NCBI RefSeq assembly: GCF_046630445.1
Contig: NC_092335.1
Coordinates: 632,886,001-632,950,000 of the forward strand
DNA from: Rutidosis leptorrhynchoides
Taxonomy: Eukaryota > Streptophyta > Magnoliopsida > Asterales > Asteraceae
Length of the DNA: 64,000 nt
Direction of reading: 5' to 3'
The notes beneath the pieces are model-generated. The model was not told where the DNA came from. It did no database searches and saw only the letters and a program-made list of their open reading frames with translations. Positions 37,400 to 49,823 of the stretch are shown in pieces. The position numbers and the translations under genes are program-made. Positions within the stretch are counted from its first letter, which is position 1. Each line of letters begins with the position of its first letter.

Positions 37400-38362
37400 T
37401 TAATATGGATAACAAACCCTGTGATATTTGATGTTAAACCTACACCAAAAGGAGGAGTCGGAGGTTTTTTTTTCACTCTTCTCCTTGAAGAACACCTTGG
37501 ATTGAGATAAAATGAGGAGTTTCTGAAAATAAGGGTGTTTTTCCTTGCTCGAGAAATAAATGCTGACTTCTTATAGCTTACTTATGTCATGGGTGTTGCT
37601 TTGTTTACTTATGTATTCTTTATTCTTTGATCTTTCAAAAAAAAAAAAAAAGACAGAGAGAGAGAAAAGTTTATGGAAGCAAAACGTTTATCTAAGTTTT
37701 AAGTTTTAAGTTCAAAGATGTGTTTCTCAAGTTTGTACAAGAACCTAATTCTTTGTTCTCACGAAGTATATACACTATGCAAAACGCATCACAATTCTTA
37801 AACCTTCCAAGGTGATAGATAATAATAATAATCATAATAAAACGAGTCCTGAATTATTATTCTCTTCTTAATTTTGCAAAGTTCATGATTATGAACATTA
37901 AACCTGGAACTATACGGGTCATGAAGAGATTGCAAATTGTATCAAACCCTATTTTCTTGGTTTTTTAAAACGGTTTTATGGAACCCTTAGCGATACATAA
38001 ATTGTATCACCAACATCTAAGCATGGGATTATATTAATCGTCTGTTTGTAGGGTAAGAAACGTTTATCTGAAAGATGGGCGGTGACGTCGTCATCAAATA
38101 AGAATGTTCTATAACATAGAGAAATAGAGAAATTCAAAGAAGTTTGAGTACATTAGGTCTTGCGATGTGAACAAAACAGAACATTAGCGATGTAAATCCT
38201 ATTAGATCAACCTTGATAAACAAAATAGAGGAAACTAACCGCGAGTTTTTTTAGGGACTTTTTTTAATTTTAAGTGGAAAGGAATGAGAATGAATGAATA
38301 ATGATAGAAAGGAATGTAATATAAAATATGTTATGTGTATTCTCGGGAACTAAAACATAGAA
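37400..38362. other. Unassigned DNA with poly-A tract
   Basis: No gene recognised. A poly-A run near 37637-37651 preceded by tctttattctttgatctttc could be the 3' end of another retroposon. Short repeats (ttttaag units, ataat units) vary in length between the copies. Confidence 0.4.
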
Positions 38363-41300
38363 AATGAAACTAATGTTAACCTAAAATTTCAAAATATAAT
38401 CCTAGAAAACAACTTTTATATATTATAGTTTGTAAGCTTAAACACAAAACTTGGTTACAAAACTTGGTTCCTAGAACCCGATTAAGTTCCTGGAACCTAG
38501 TGGAAAAAACACACAAAAACAAAAAAAATGTTAACCTAAAATTTCAAAATATAATCCTTGAAAACAACTTTAAAACCATACTTATGTTTTTAATTAATTT
38601 CAATATATAAAATCCCCTGAGTGTGTGTCTTAGCAACTTAAACTTTATATGTGTTAATAACATGTAGATTATGAAAATCCCCTAACTTAATACATTTTAT
38701 ATTTTATATATTATAGTTTGTAAGCTTAAACACAAAACTTGGTTCCTAAAACCCAAAAACACACAAAACAAATACAAATGTTAACCTAAAATTTCAAAAT
38801 ATAATCCTTGAAAACAACTTTAAAACCATACTTACCTTTTTAATTAATTTCAATATCTAAAATCCCCTGAGTGTTTCTCAGCAAACTTAATACATTTTAT
38901 ATTATTAATTTCAATATCTATTATTAACTTGTGTTAATAATATAAAAATCCCCTAACTTAATACATTTTATATTTTATATATTATAGTTTGTAAGCTTAA
39001 GCTCAAAACTTCTTCCTGGAACCCGATTCAAGTTGAAACCTAGTAGAAAAAACACACAAAAACAAATGTTAACCTAAAATTTCAAAATATAATCCTTTAA
39101 AACAACTTTAAAACCATACTTATGTTTTTAATTAATTTCAATATACAAAATCCCCTGAGTGTGTCTTACCACCTTAAACTAAACTTGTGTTAATAACATG
39201 TAGATTATGAAAATCCCCTAACTTAATACATTTTATATCTTATATATTATAGTTTGTAAGCTTAAACACAAAACTTGGTTCCTAAGTTGAAGTTCTTGGA
39301 ATCTAGTGGAAAAATCACACAAAACAAATACAAATGTTAACCTAAAATTTCAATTGAAAACAACTTTAAAAACATACTTACCTTTTTAATTAATTTCTTT
39401 CAATATGAGTGTCATATTGTCTTAGCACCTTAAACTAAACTTGTGTTAATAACATGTAGATTATGAAAATCCCTAACTTAATACATTTTATATTTTATAT
39501 ATTATAGTTTGTAAGCTTAAACACAAAACTTGGTTCCTGGAACCCATTGAAGTTAAAGTTCCTGGAACCTAGTGGAAAAAACACACAAAACAAATCCAAA
39601 TGTTAACCTAAAATTTCAAAATATAATCCTTGAAAACAACTTTAAACCATACTTACGTTTTTAATTAATTTCAATATCTAAAATCCCCTGAGTTGAAAAT
39701 CCCCTAACTTAATACATTTTATATTTTATATATTATAGTTTGTAAGCTTAACCTCAAAACTTGGTTCCTGGAACCATTCAAGTTGAAGTTTAATTCATGG
39801 TGGAAAAAACACACAAAAACAAATGTTAACCTAAAATTTCAAAATATAATCCTTGAAAACAACTTTAAAACCATACTTATGTTTTTAATTAATTTCAATA
39901 TATAAAATCCCCTACACCACCTTAACATGTAGATTATGAAAATCCCATTTTATATTTTATATATTATAGTTTGTAAGCTTAAACACAAAACTTGGTTCCT
40001 AGAACCCGATTAAGTTCAACCTAGTGGAAAAAAACACACAAAAATAAAAACAAATGTTAACCTAAAATTTCAAAATATAATCCTTGAAAACAACTTTAAA
40101 ACCATACTTATGTTTTTAATTAATTTCAATATATAAAATCCCGTGAGTGTGTGTCTTAGCACCTTAAACTTGTGTTAATAACATGTAGATTATGAAAATC
40201 CCCTAACTTAATACATTTTATATTTTATATATTATAGTTTGTAAGCTTAAACACAAAAATTTGTTCCTAGAACCCAAAAACACACAAAACAAATACAAAT
40301 GTTAACCTAAAATTTCAAAATATAATCCTTAAAAACAACTTTAAAACCATACTTACCTTTATAATTAATTTCAATATCTAAAATCCCGTGAGTGCTTCTC
40401 AACAAACTTAATACATTTTATATTATTAATTTCAATATCTATTATTAACTTGTGTTAATAATATAAAAATCCCCTAACTTAATACATTTTATATTTTATA
40501 TATTATAGTTTGTAAGCTTAAACACAAAACTTGGTTCCTAAGTTGAAGTTCTTGGAACCTAGTGGAAAAAACACACAAAATAAATACAAATGTTAACCTA
40601 AAATTTCAATTGAAAACAACTTTAAAACCATACTTACCTTTTTAATTAATTTCAATATGAGTGTGTCTTAGCACCTTAAACTAAACTTGTTATGATTATG
40701 AAAATCCCCTAACTTAATACATTTTATATTTTATATATTATAGGTTGTAAGCTTTGGTTCCTGGAACCCGATTGAAGAAGTTGAGTTCCTGGAACCTAGT
40801 GGAAAAAACACACAAAACAAACAAATACAAATGTTAACCTAAAATTTCAAAATATAATCCTTGAAAACAACTTTAAAACCATACTTACCTTTTTAATTAA
40901 TTTCAATATCTAAAATCCCCTTCAGTGTTTAGTGTTTCTCAGCAAACTTGTGTTAATAATATGAAAATCCCCTAACTTAATACATTTTATATTTTATATA
41001 TTATAGTTTGTAAGCTTAAACACAAAACTTGGTTCCTGAAACCGATTGAAGTTGAAGTTCCTGGAACCTAATGGAAAAAACTCCTAAAACAAAATGTTAA
41101 CCTAAAATTTCAAAATATAATCCTTACAAGCAACTTTAAAAACTTTAAAACCATATTTACGTTTTTAATTAATTTCAATATCTAAAATCCCATAACAAAT
41201 AAATCAATCCTCAGTGTGTCTCAGCACCTTAAACATGTGTTAATAACATGTTGAAAATCCCCTAACTTAATACATTTTATATTTTATATATTATAGTTTG

Positions 41301-42020
41301 CAAGCTTAAACAATTAATAACATTTATGACTCACTCGTTTTTATAATAAAATCAACACAAAACTTGGTTTGTGTGATTGAAGTTGAAGTTCCTGGAACCG
41401 GGTGGAAAAAACACACAAAACAAATGTTAACCTAAAATTTTAAAATAAAATATAATCCTTGAAAATAATTTTTAAACCATAGTTATGTTTTTAATTAATT
41501 TCAATATCTAAAATCCCATAACAAATCAATCAATCTATACATGAATCTATACATGAGTGTAACACGTAGATTATGAAGCACCTTAAACTTGTCTTAAACT
41601 CGTGTTATTAACATGTAGATTATGAAAATCCCCTAACTTAATACATTTTATATTTTATATATTATAGTTTGTAGGCTTAAACACTAAATAACATTTATGA
41701 CTCACCGATTGAAGAAGTTTGAAGAAGTTCGTGGAACCGGGTGGAAAAAACTCACAAAACAAATACAAATGTTAACCTAAAATTTCAAAATATAATCCTT
41801 GAAAACAACTTTAAAACCATAGTTATGTTTTAATTAATTTCAATATCTAAAATCCCGTAACAAAACCGTACCTCAGCATTAAAACTTGTGTCAAGTACCT
41901 CAGCACCTTAAACTTAAACTTGTGTTAATAACATGTAGATTATGAAAAATAACATTTATGGCAGGTTTGTATCACGTGTTTTTATAATAAAATCAACACA
42001 ATAGTAATAAAACTAAAACA
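38363..42020. repeat. AT-rich tandem array, about 260-bp variable monomer, copy A
   Basis: At least 13 imperfect direct repeats, each with gttaacctaaaatttca, then aatataatccttgaaaacaa, ttaattaatttcaatat, cttaatacattttatat and ttatagtttgtaagctta. Monomer starts lie near 38374, 38528, 38779, 39066, 39333, 39601, 39825, 40055, 40298, 40591, 40829, 41097, 41424 and 41772, so spacing runs from about 150 to 350 bp. Many monomers contain one or two copies of the palindrome GGTTCCTGGAACC. No coding capacity. Family not recognised. Confidence 0.88.
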
Positions 42021-42510
42021 AAACACCACATTCGTCACGTGGGGGACCCACCGCGTGCCAGACCCTTGTCATTAGGACTGGACGAGACCGGGGCAGGCGT
42101 TAGGTGAGTGAGCAATATAATGTATGACGTGCATCCCAAAAACCTTTGCGATCTTTTGCGTCATCATCCACAAAATTTGGAGATGATTACATATATTTGC
42201 TATCCACCAAATGCGACCCTCACCTTGTGTGTTGGGGTAGGGGTTAGGTCATGGATATCCATATCCAGATTGACCCCGGGGGGTTTTCTCCCGGTGTGTT
42301 GGGGTGGGGGTTAGGTCATGGATATCCAGATTGACCCAGGGGTGTTGGGGTTTGGATCCATTCAGGATTCCAGTAATGTGATTCGGGTTTCCTCCCGAAC
42401 GCGTGTGTGAACGCGTGTGTGTGTGCAAATGATGAGTGTCGTTGAAAAAATAAATGATACGCTGATGCAGTTCAAAAAAAAAAACATGACCAGAAAAGGT
42501 TGGTGGTGAG
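42020..42510. other. GC-richer insert in the tandem array, possible retroposon
   Basis: This stretch interrupts the AT-rich array, whose sequence resumes near 42520. It contains an imperfect direct duplication of about 60 bp sharing ggggttaggtcatggatatc (about 42227 and 42297), and ends in gatgcagttc followed by an 11-A run (about 42475). The poly-A end suggests a SINE- or LINE-derived piece. No A/B box pair or target duplication could be confirmed. Confidence 0.35.
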
Positions 42511-42654
42511 TGTGAGAGCAAGGGTGGAAAAAACACACAAGTGTAAATACAATCACGTATAAATGTTAACCTAAAACCATAGTTGCGTTTTAATTAATTT
42601 CAGTATCTAAAATCCCCTAACAAATCAATCAATATGAAATGATGGCATTAAATA

Positions 42655-43902
42655 TAACACTTGAGCATTTTATGACCCGATGGCATTAAATGACTCATTT
42701 ACACCAAAACCGCCCATAAATGGCCAAGACCCATCATAAATCACCAAAAGCTAGTGATTATAGTCCAATATCAACGACTAACACCATTTAGGATATTTTC
42801 GTACCCATCTTGCCCAAACTAGGTCGACATTACCCATTTGACCCATTTTAACTCTTAGCCTTACCAATTTGGTCAAACTTAACCCATTTACAAAGCTTTC
42901 ATCATTTAACAAGTGTATTAGTGCCTAACAACACAATTAACACTTAAAATTCACAATTCACATGACCAAACCCTAGATTATAGCTATTAGGGTTTCATTA
43001 CAACAACATAACCCAAATTCACCCATATTACCCCCAAATAGGTCTTACAAGTTCCAAATGAACCAAACCCTAGCATAAACCAATTAAAACTCAAAACATG
43101 GAGTTAGGACTTACCAACACTATCAAGTCGTAGCTAAGAACGAGGAGAACAATATTACTTCTTGCTCCTAAGATCGAATCTCAATTCTTCACCTTCAAAT
43201 CTCAAGTTTAATCTAAGTGGGTTTTGTGTTTTGAGAGGATAATGGAGAAGAAAATGGAAAAGAAAATGAATAAAATGGATAAGTGGTTAAGACTTAAAGT
43301 CTCCATCAGATTTGTACGCGAAAAGACGATTATACCCCTCAATCACATTATTTTAAAAACAAAACCCGGAACCAGTTCACCCAGCGGGTCGCGGCGCGGC
43401 CCCAATTGTCGCGGCGCGGCATTTAACTGATTTCCCCGGAATGGTTAACAAGCCTCCTGGAATTTGTTCACGTTGTATGTCGCGGCGCGACCACTTTTGT
43501 CGCGGCGCGGCATTTAACTAATTTTTCTGGTTGCCTTAATACCCTTCCTGAAATTGGTTTGCTTTGTTTGTCGCGGCGCGGCCAAGACCCTCGCGGCGCG
43601 GCAATGGCCTGCAACTGGCCACCTTGACAACTTAACACAACTATCGATTTATTCGACTTGTTCACCTCGTTCACGCTTCCTATATACGTTTAAACTTCGT
43701 CTTTAAGTCTCATGAGACTTAACGCTATCAAGACCCATGTAAAAACTTATATGTGCATGCGTTCTCAAATATATATATATATATATATATTTACACATAA
43801 CTAACACCTTAACTCTTTTAATCACATAAACGAACGAGTTATAAGCGTAACAATGATTAAGTTTGTACCTTTAAATGTGTAGGGGAAAAACGGGATGTTA
43901 CA
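42655..43902 (-). repeat. Truncated Tekay LTR, copy B
   Basis: The last 1248 bp of a Tekay LTR, ending GATGTTACA and followed by the same TTTCT flank (43903-43907) as in copy A. The first 1041 bp of the LTR are missing. This shows the Tekay insertion predates the duplication and that the breakpoint lies inside its LTR. Confidence 0.92.
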
Positions 43903-43986
43903 TTTCTTAATTACTTGCTACTTGTTTCTAGATAAGTTTGAGTATGTTTATTGCAAAATTTAGTTGTTAGTTGAAATCTCTCGCAA

Positions 43987-44003
43987 CCCCCCCCCCCCCC
44001 CCC
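43987..44003. repeat. Poly-C tract (17 C), copy B
   Basis: Counterpart of the 24-C run at 14505. The 7-bp length difference marks slippage since duplication. Confidence 0.95.
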
Positions 44004-44173
44004 AATCAAACAAAACCCCTAGGATAACTATTAGTTTCAAATACACAATTTACACCGCTCTCACGGGACGAACTTGATAAGAATACTTGCATTAAGTGCT
44101 ATAGCAACCGGGTTTTAAGTGCTCGATAGATTGTGCGTGCTTTTTGTGATATTTGCATATTGTATAAATTTAG

Positions 44174-45897
44174 AGAGTTATGTTTGGTATATCCACGCCT
44201 CGTCAACAATCATAATTATAAAAGAACTATCATACTCCACCGTAAGAGTATAACCACTTAGAAGATCCTATTCTAAGAATTTCACCTCGGCACATGTTGA
44301 ATAACCAGTTGAACATTTACGGTGCAACTTCCCCGTTTGGCTTTCCTACACCAATGCCAAACTAGTGCCCATGTGCAATTGTGGAACCACTAATGAACAT
44401 CCCTTTCTATGGTGGCGCGGACACACCATGAGGATGACGTGACTTCAAAGGAATTCGTCACTCTCCGTAACAACGGAGACAATGTTAGCGTCTTTGGAGC
44501 CATTTGCCGGATTAGCTCCACCTAGACAATTAACCCTTACATGTCTAGTCTTCCCGCACTTCCAGCATACCAAATTCTTCCTTCAGCCTATCCGAACATA
44601 AGAGTACCGTATTTTATGATGACGAGACCCCGTTACCTTTCGGTCTTTTCTCCTCGGATAGGAGCTTGCTAGTAACGTCTTCAAACTTTAAAGTTTCCTT
44701 CCCGTACATCAAAATAGGGTTCATGTGCTCATAGGACGATGACAAAGATAATATCAACCTCAAAGCTTTATCTTCATCTTCCACTTTAACTCCAATAGCT
44801 TCAAGTTATGAAACAATACCATTCAGAATACTCATATGATCTGAAATCTTTGAACCCCCATCCATACGCAAAGTATGAAACTATTCCTTAAGACACAACT
44901 CGTTTGAGATGCCCTTGCCCTCGTACAACTACTCCAACTTATCCCAAAGTTCCTTAGCCTTTGATAACCCGTGAACATTTGCAAGCACATTCTTTACAAG
45001 ACACAAACGAATCGCACTTGCCGCCCTCAAATCCATATCATCCCATTCTTCTTCATCGACTTATTGTTAGAATCACTACCGGAAACAAATGTGGGTTTTA
45101 TCTATCAATGCCTCGTGTAAACCGGATTGAATCAACACATCCTTGACTTGAACTTGCCACAAGCCAAAATTGATCCTCCCATCAAATTTCTCTACATCAA
45201 ACCTCATTGGACAGAACTTCGACATCGTATCCGTATCCTATAAACAACACTTTCTCTCATTTTGCCCACATTTTGACTAGCCGATAGATGTAGTGGAGTG
45301 GCGCACATGATCCGTTAAATTGGAAAATCCAACACCCGGTCCACTACAAATTCTTGACACCACTTACTCCGAATCAAAAAAAATATTATATAACGAGATA
45401 CCCTATACGATCAATAGAACTAGTTTCTCATGTGGACGATCCACTCCCGTGGCAACCACGAAGAGTATACTCCGACTCTTATAACCGAGACCCCCCGTCA
45501 AACCTGACGCTCTCATACTAGTTGTAGGGAAATTATGGTCTCACTAATTCCCAACAAACGCCCAATGAAAAACACTAAAGAAATTAGAACAATCCACAAT
45601 ACAAGAATTTAACGTGGAAACTCCAAAAGAGAAGAAAAAATCACGGGCCTCCAAAGAGAGAAATACACTATATCACAAATTGTTACAATGACATAGAAAA
45701 CTCTCTTAAGCTAACTACACTATCCAAAGTATTTAACTAATACAACTCTCAAACAAGGGTAAGAAAGAAAGAAATAATTAAATACTTAAAGTGTATTGAT
45801 TGGTGCAAGTTGGAATGAATCCCATGAGCTCCTTTTATAGCCAAGTTACCCACCTCCAACTTCTTCCTCCCACAAATGTGGGATAACATCCTTCACA
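44174..45897 (-). mobile_element. TNT1-like Copia fossil, copy B
   Basis: Counterpart of 14700-16423 with its LTR at 45523-45897. It holds the same gag remnant and knuckle and is broken in several places. Confidence 0.8.
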
Positions 45898-46173
45898 AAG
45901 TAAACATATCAATTTTTCTATCAAAAAAACAAAACCAATACAGAGCACTAAGGTTCAATCCGACACTCAAAAGAATGAATCAAATGGTACATTCTTTATC
46001 AAAATGTCTATAGATGCATACCATAATCATTTGAATCCATAAATTATGATATAGAAAAATGATTTAATGTAAATAAATTTAGAGTTCCCATTTGAATTTT
46101 GGGCTCTTGTATATGCAGTTTTCTAGATACACGCGCAAGAGAACTAGAAACCGACGCTTACCCTACTTCACAT

Positions 46174-46383
46174 CAGGGGCGGATCTAGTGTGTGCCGAGT
46201 GGTTGCACGGGACACCACTGAAATACGCGATGTAGTGGAATTTTTTTTGGGTTTTTAACTATTGACACCTGTGGATAGTGTAAATTTTTTTGAGTGACAC
46301 CACTAAAATAAGCCATCTAGTAGAATTTTTTTTAAAGTTTTAACCGGTGACACCAGTGACTACCAATCCTAGATCCGCCACTG
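46174..46383. mobile_element. hAT-type MITE, copy B
   Basis: The same 210-bp element as at 16701, with CTTCACAT on both sides (46166-46173 and 46384-46391). Confidence 0.9.
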
Positions 46384-46391
46384 CTTCACAT

Positions 46392-47043
46392 CACATGAAC
46401 TCACCTCCATGGTGAGTTTTTGATCTATCCAAATAATTTTATGCTCTCAAATACAACTTTTTTACTTATTTATTTATTTATTTATACTATGGTTCATGAC
46501 TAGCTTATGGGACTTTATGGATGTGGATTTGAACTAATATCATGAATATCTAGTTTTGTATGTTTGGGTGGGTAAAACTAACCAATTTTAACGTTTGGGA
46601 CTCATGTCTATGCGTAAGAATGATTAATTTTTATTTCTATAATAATCATTTGATAATAGGTGGTTGTGTAAGTTAATTTTATTGGGAAACACATCAATAT
46701 GCGTGTAAATTTCAAGCATTCAAATTAGACGTTATAACGATCAACAATAAAAAAAAAAAAATTCAAAATTTAGAAACACATTTTACCCTATTTGTGAATC
46801 CCTCCTTTTGAAATGGACACGACGAATACCAAATGACGTGATGCAATGTTGATCTCTTGGATTTAAAACGTGATTTCATTTAGCTAACGCTCTAGCAAAT
46901 CTCTTTAGTTTATGAACGTTTTATTTGAATTCACGTGATATAAGTTTTGGATTGTTGTAAGAGACTTGTGTGATTTTGAACCTATTAACTTTGTTCATAA
47001 CTCTTAGACAACAATACTGCACATAGTTCAATTGATGCACTAG
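46392..47043. other. Unassigned DNA, copy B
   Basis: Counterpart of 16919-17579, with a shorter (TTTA)n run. No gene seen. Confidence 0.45.
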
Positions 47044-47048
47044 GTATT

Positions 47049-49073
47049 TGAAACAACCCAACCCGTAATCAACACGACAATTTTTTTTTTTTAAATAATA
47101 AACCATTAACGCCCAATTAGAATGGTTACATAAAGTAAATCGTTGCATTCAACTTGTTTAAACATACGACGAGTTTAAAGTTTACAAAAAAAAGCACAAG
47201 GCCCTTGATCAAATGTAATACAAGTTCGACCCATTTAAAATGATAGTTTTAATCCAAACTACACCCGAACATGGTTTGGGGCTAAACTACCCAAAACACT
47301 AGGTCGACTTCAAAAGCTCGTCAAGCATCCAACATGGGAAAACTAGTGTCCAACAACCCCCTTCCCTTTATCCGCACCTACACCTAAAAAGTAAACAACG
47401 AGAGGGGTAAGCTAACGCTTAGTGAATGCAATAATTATACACATACATATATAATCTACTTACTTGCAATCACTTACACATTTACCGCATACATGCTAGC
47501 AATATAATTAACATACCATCACAAATATAACGCTAAAACTCCGGTAACACAAGCTAGCATAGCAATAGCATGTAACACTAACAATACAATATGATATCCT
47601 ACAACACACAACCATGGTTAACCAAAATCCAAAGGGAACGATTCTCGCGAATGAACCGTTAGCCACACAGACGCCACTAGTATGCATCACTAGTCCCTTG
47701 AGTGGTATCGACGCTCGAACTTTAAACCCACCCGTCACGTGAAATGTGGTATCGCATACCCGAACTTAAAACCCACACTTCACGCCCACACACACACAAT
47801 GATATGGTATCGAACGCCCGAACTTTAAACCCATATCACATGTCAACACGATGTGGTATCGCATACCCGAACTTAAAACCCACATCGCATTTCGCACAAG
47901 TAAATACATTACATACACACATGTATAATTATTCCACTCACCTTATCGCCTTTGGTGAACTAGGAATCAAGCTCGCAACCTTCAATGTAATGCACCTATC
48001 ACATTATGCATTTAATTAATCATACAATCTAGTGGACTAACCACCAACACTTTACTCTTAGGCATTTAATGACCCAAATGCATTAAATGACCTACTTACA
48101 CCGAAACCGTCCATTTATGGCCAAGACTCATCATGAATCACTAAAAGCTAGTGATTAAAGTCTACAAACACCAACTAACACAATTTATGGGTTTTTCATA
48201 CTCATTTTACCCAACTAGGTCAACCATTACCCATTTGACCCATTTTATCACTTAGACTCACCAATTTTGGTCAAACTTAACCCATTAACAATCTTTCATC
48301 ATTTCACAAGTGTATAAGTGACTAACAACACAATTAACACTTACAAAAGCCCAATTTACATAACCAAACCCTAGGTTAACACCATTTGGATTTCCTTGCA
48401 TCAAATTAACCCAAATTCACCCATTAAATCCCCAAATGGGTCTTACAAGTTTCAAATGACCAAACCCTAGCCATAAATTAACTAAAACTCGAAACACGGA
48501 GTTAAGACTTACCAACACTATCCACTCGTAGCTAAGAACGAGGAGAACAATTTTACTTCTTGCTCCAAAGATCAAATCTCAAATCTTCACTCTCAAATCT
48601 CACTTTGAATCTAAATGGGTTTTGTGTTTTGAGAGGAAATAGAGAAAGAAAATGGAAAAGAAATGAATAAAAATGGATAAGTGGCTGAGATTTAGAGTCC
48701 CAATTAGATCCATACGCGAAAAGACGAAATTACCCCTTGATTACCCTTTTTAAAAGCTGAATTCGGAGTTAGATGCCCAGAAAGGTCGCGGCGCGACCCC
48801 CTTTCTCGCGGCGCGACAATGCAAGTGATTTTCGATCTGAATAACGGGCCTCCTGAATTTGTTTTGAGTTCAACGTCGCGGCGCGGCAAGAACTTTCACG
48901 GCGCGGCAAAGGCCTGCGACTGATCATTTCGATAACTTAACTCAACCATTGATTTATTCGACTAGTACACTTCGTTCCCGCTATACATATTCGCCTAAAC
49001 TTTACCAAATAGTCTCACAAGACTTACTACACTCCTAAACCGTGTATATACTCACACATATACGTTCTCATGC

Positions 49074-49143
<70 letters not shown>

Positions 49144-49255
49144 TACACATCAAATTAACACTTTATTTCATTTAATCACATAAACAACGAAGCATAAACG
49201 TACTAATGATTAAATATGTACCTTAATTCACGTATGGGAAAAACGGGATGTTAGA
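47049..49255 (-). repeat. Solo LTR of a Tekay-related family, copy B
   Basis: Counterpart of 17585-19829, flanked by GTATT (47044-47048 and 49256-49260). The (TA)n run at 49079-49140 is about 38 bp shorter than in copy A. Confidence 0.88.
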
Positions 49256-49260
49256 GTATT

Positions 49261-49823
49261 GATGCACTACCTTTTGACTATCCATACATTATCTTCTTAA
49301 ATTTGAAACAAAAGAAAACGTTTTACCCGCATTACAAAATAGTAACAATGCCTAACCATTAAAGAATTAATCAAAATAGATTCGCACGATAGATAGTTAA
49401 TATCAATAGAAATTTTGAATACGATGAACATTGTTATCTAAAGCAAAATATCTACACAAAAAATAATTTATAGTAAGTGGGAGTATTAAGATACATTTAG
49501 CTTTGTTCAAGTTAGTTATTTAAAGTGTTCATGTTTGATGACTTTATAGGCAATTTTATCATATTGATTTCTTTTAATTCTTGTTAGTTTTTGATAATTC
49601 TTGCATCTATGTGTTACTCGATCAACATGTCATCATAAAATGGAAACGAATTACTTACACAACGACCTCAAATAATTTCTTAAAAAAGCTTGAAAGTGTC
49701 ATTTACTACTAGAAACCAAACAATTTAACCATGATAGGTTTAAATCGGATTATCTCTTTAATGACTTATCCTTAATGATGATGTAAATATTCATCAAAAA
49801 AATTTCTTACAAAATTAAAAAAC
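49261..49823. other. Copia-free flank with empty insertion site, copy B
   Basis: Counterpart of 19835-20131 joined to 25764-26029. ATTTT at 49553-49557 is the unduplicated Copia target. No gene seen. Confidence 0.9.

Larger units (their letters stand above)
31330..37400 (-). mobile_element. Old Ty3/Gypsy fossil with nested insertions, copy A
   Basis: On the minus strand, decayed Gypsy parts lie in element order: gag fragments with a zinc-knuckle-like segment (about 37330 down to 36330), a protease segment (HFDSGSTHNFLDL, about 36220), reverse transcriptase ([11 protein letters not shown], about 32960), RNase H (TDHLSLKYLLD, about 32390) and integrase with its C-terminal part (about 31980 down to 31340). 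It is heavily broken, with many breaks, and no LTR was identified. A LINE (about 33080-36133) and a TRIM (36421-37065) interrupt it. It is much older than the duplication. Confidence 0.82.

Noticed and set aside
38471-38500. GGTTCCTGGAACC as a heat-shock element
   Set aside because: The spacing between TTC and GAA is three bases, whereas the classical heat-shock element needs two.
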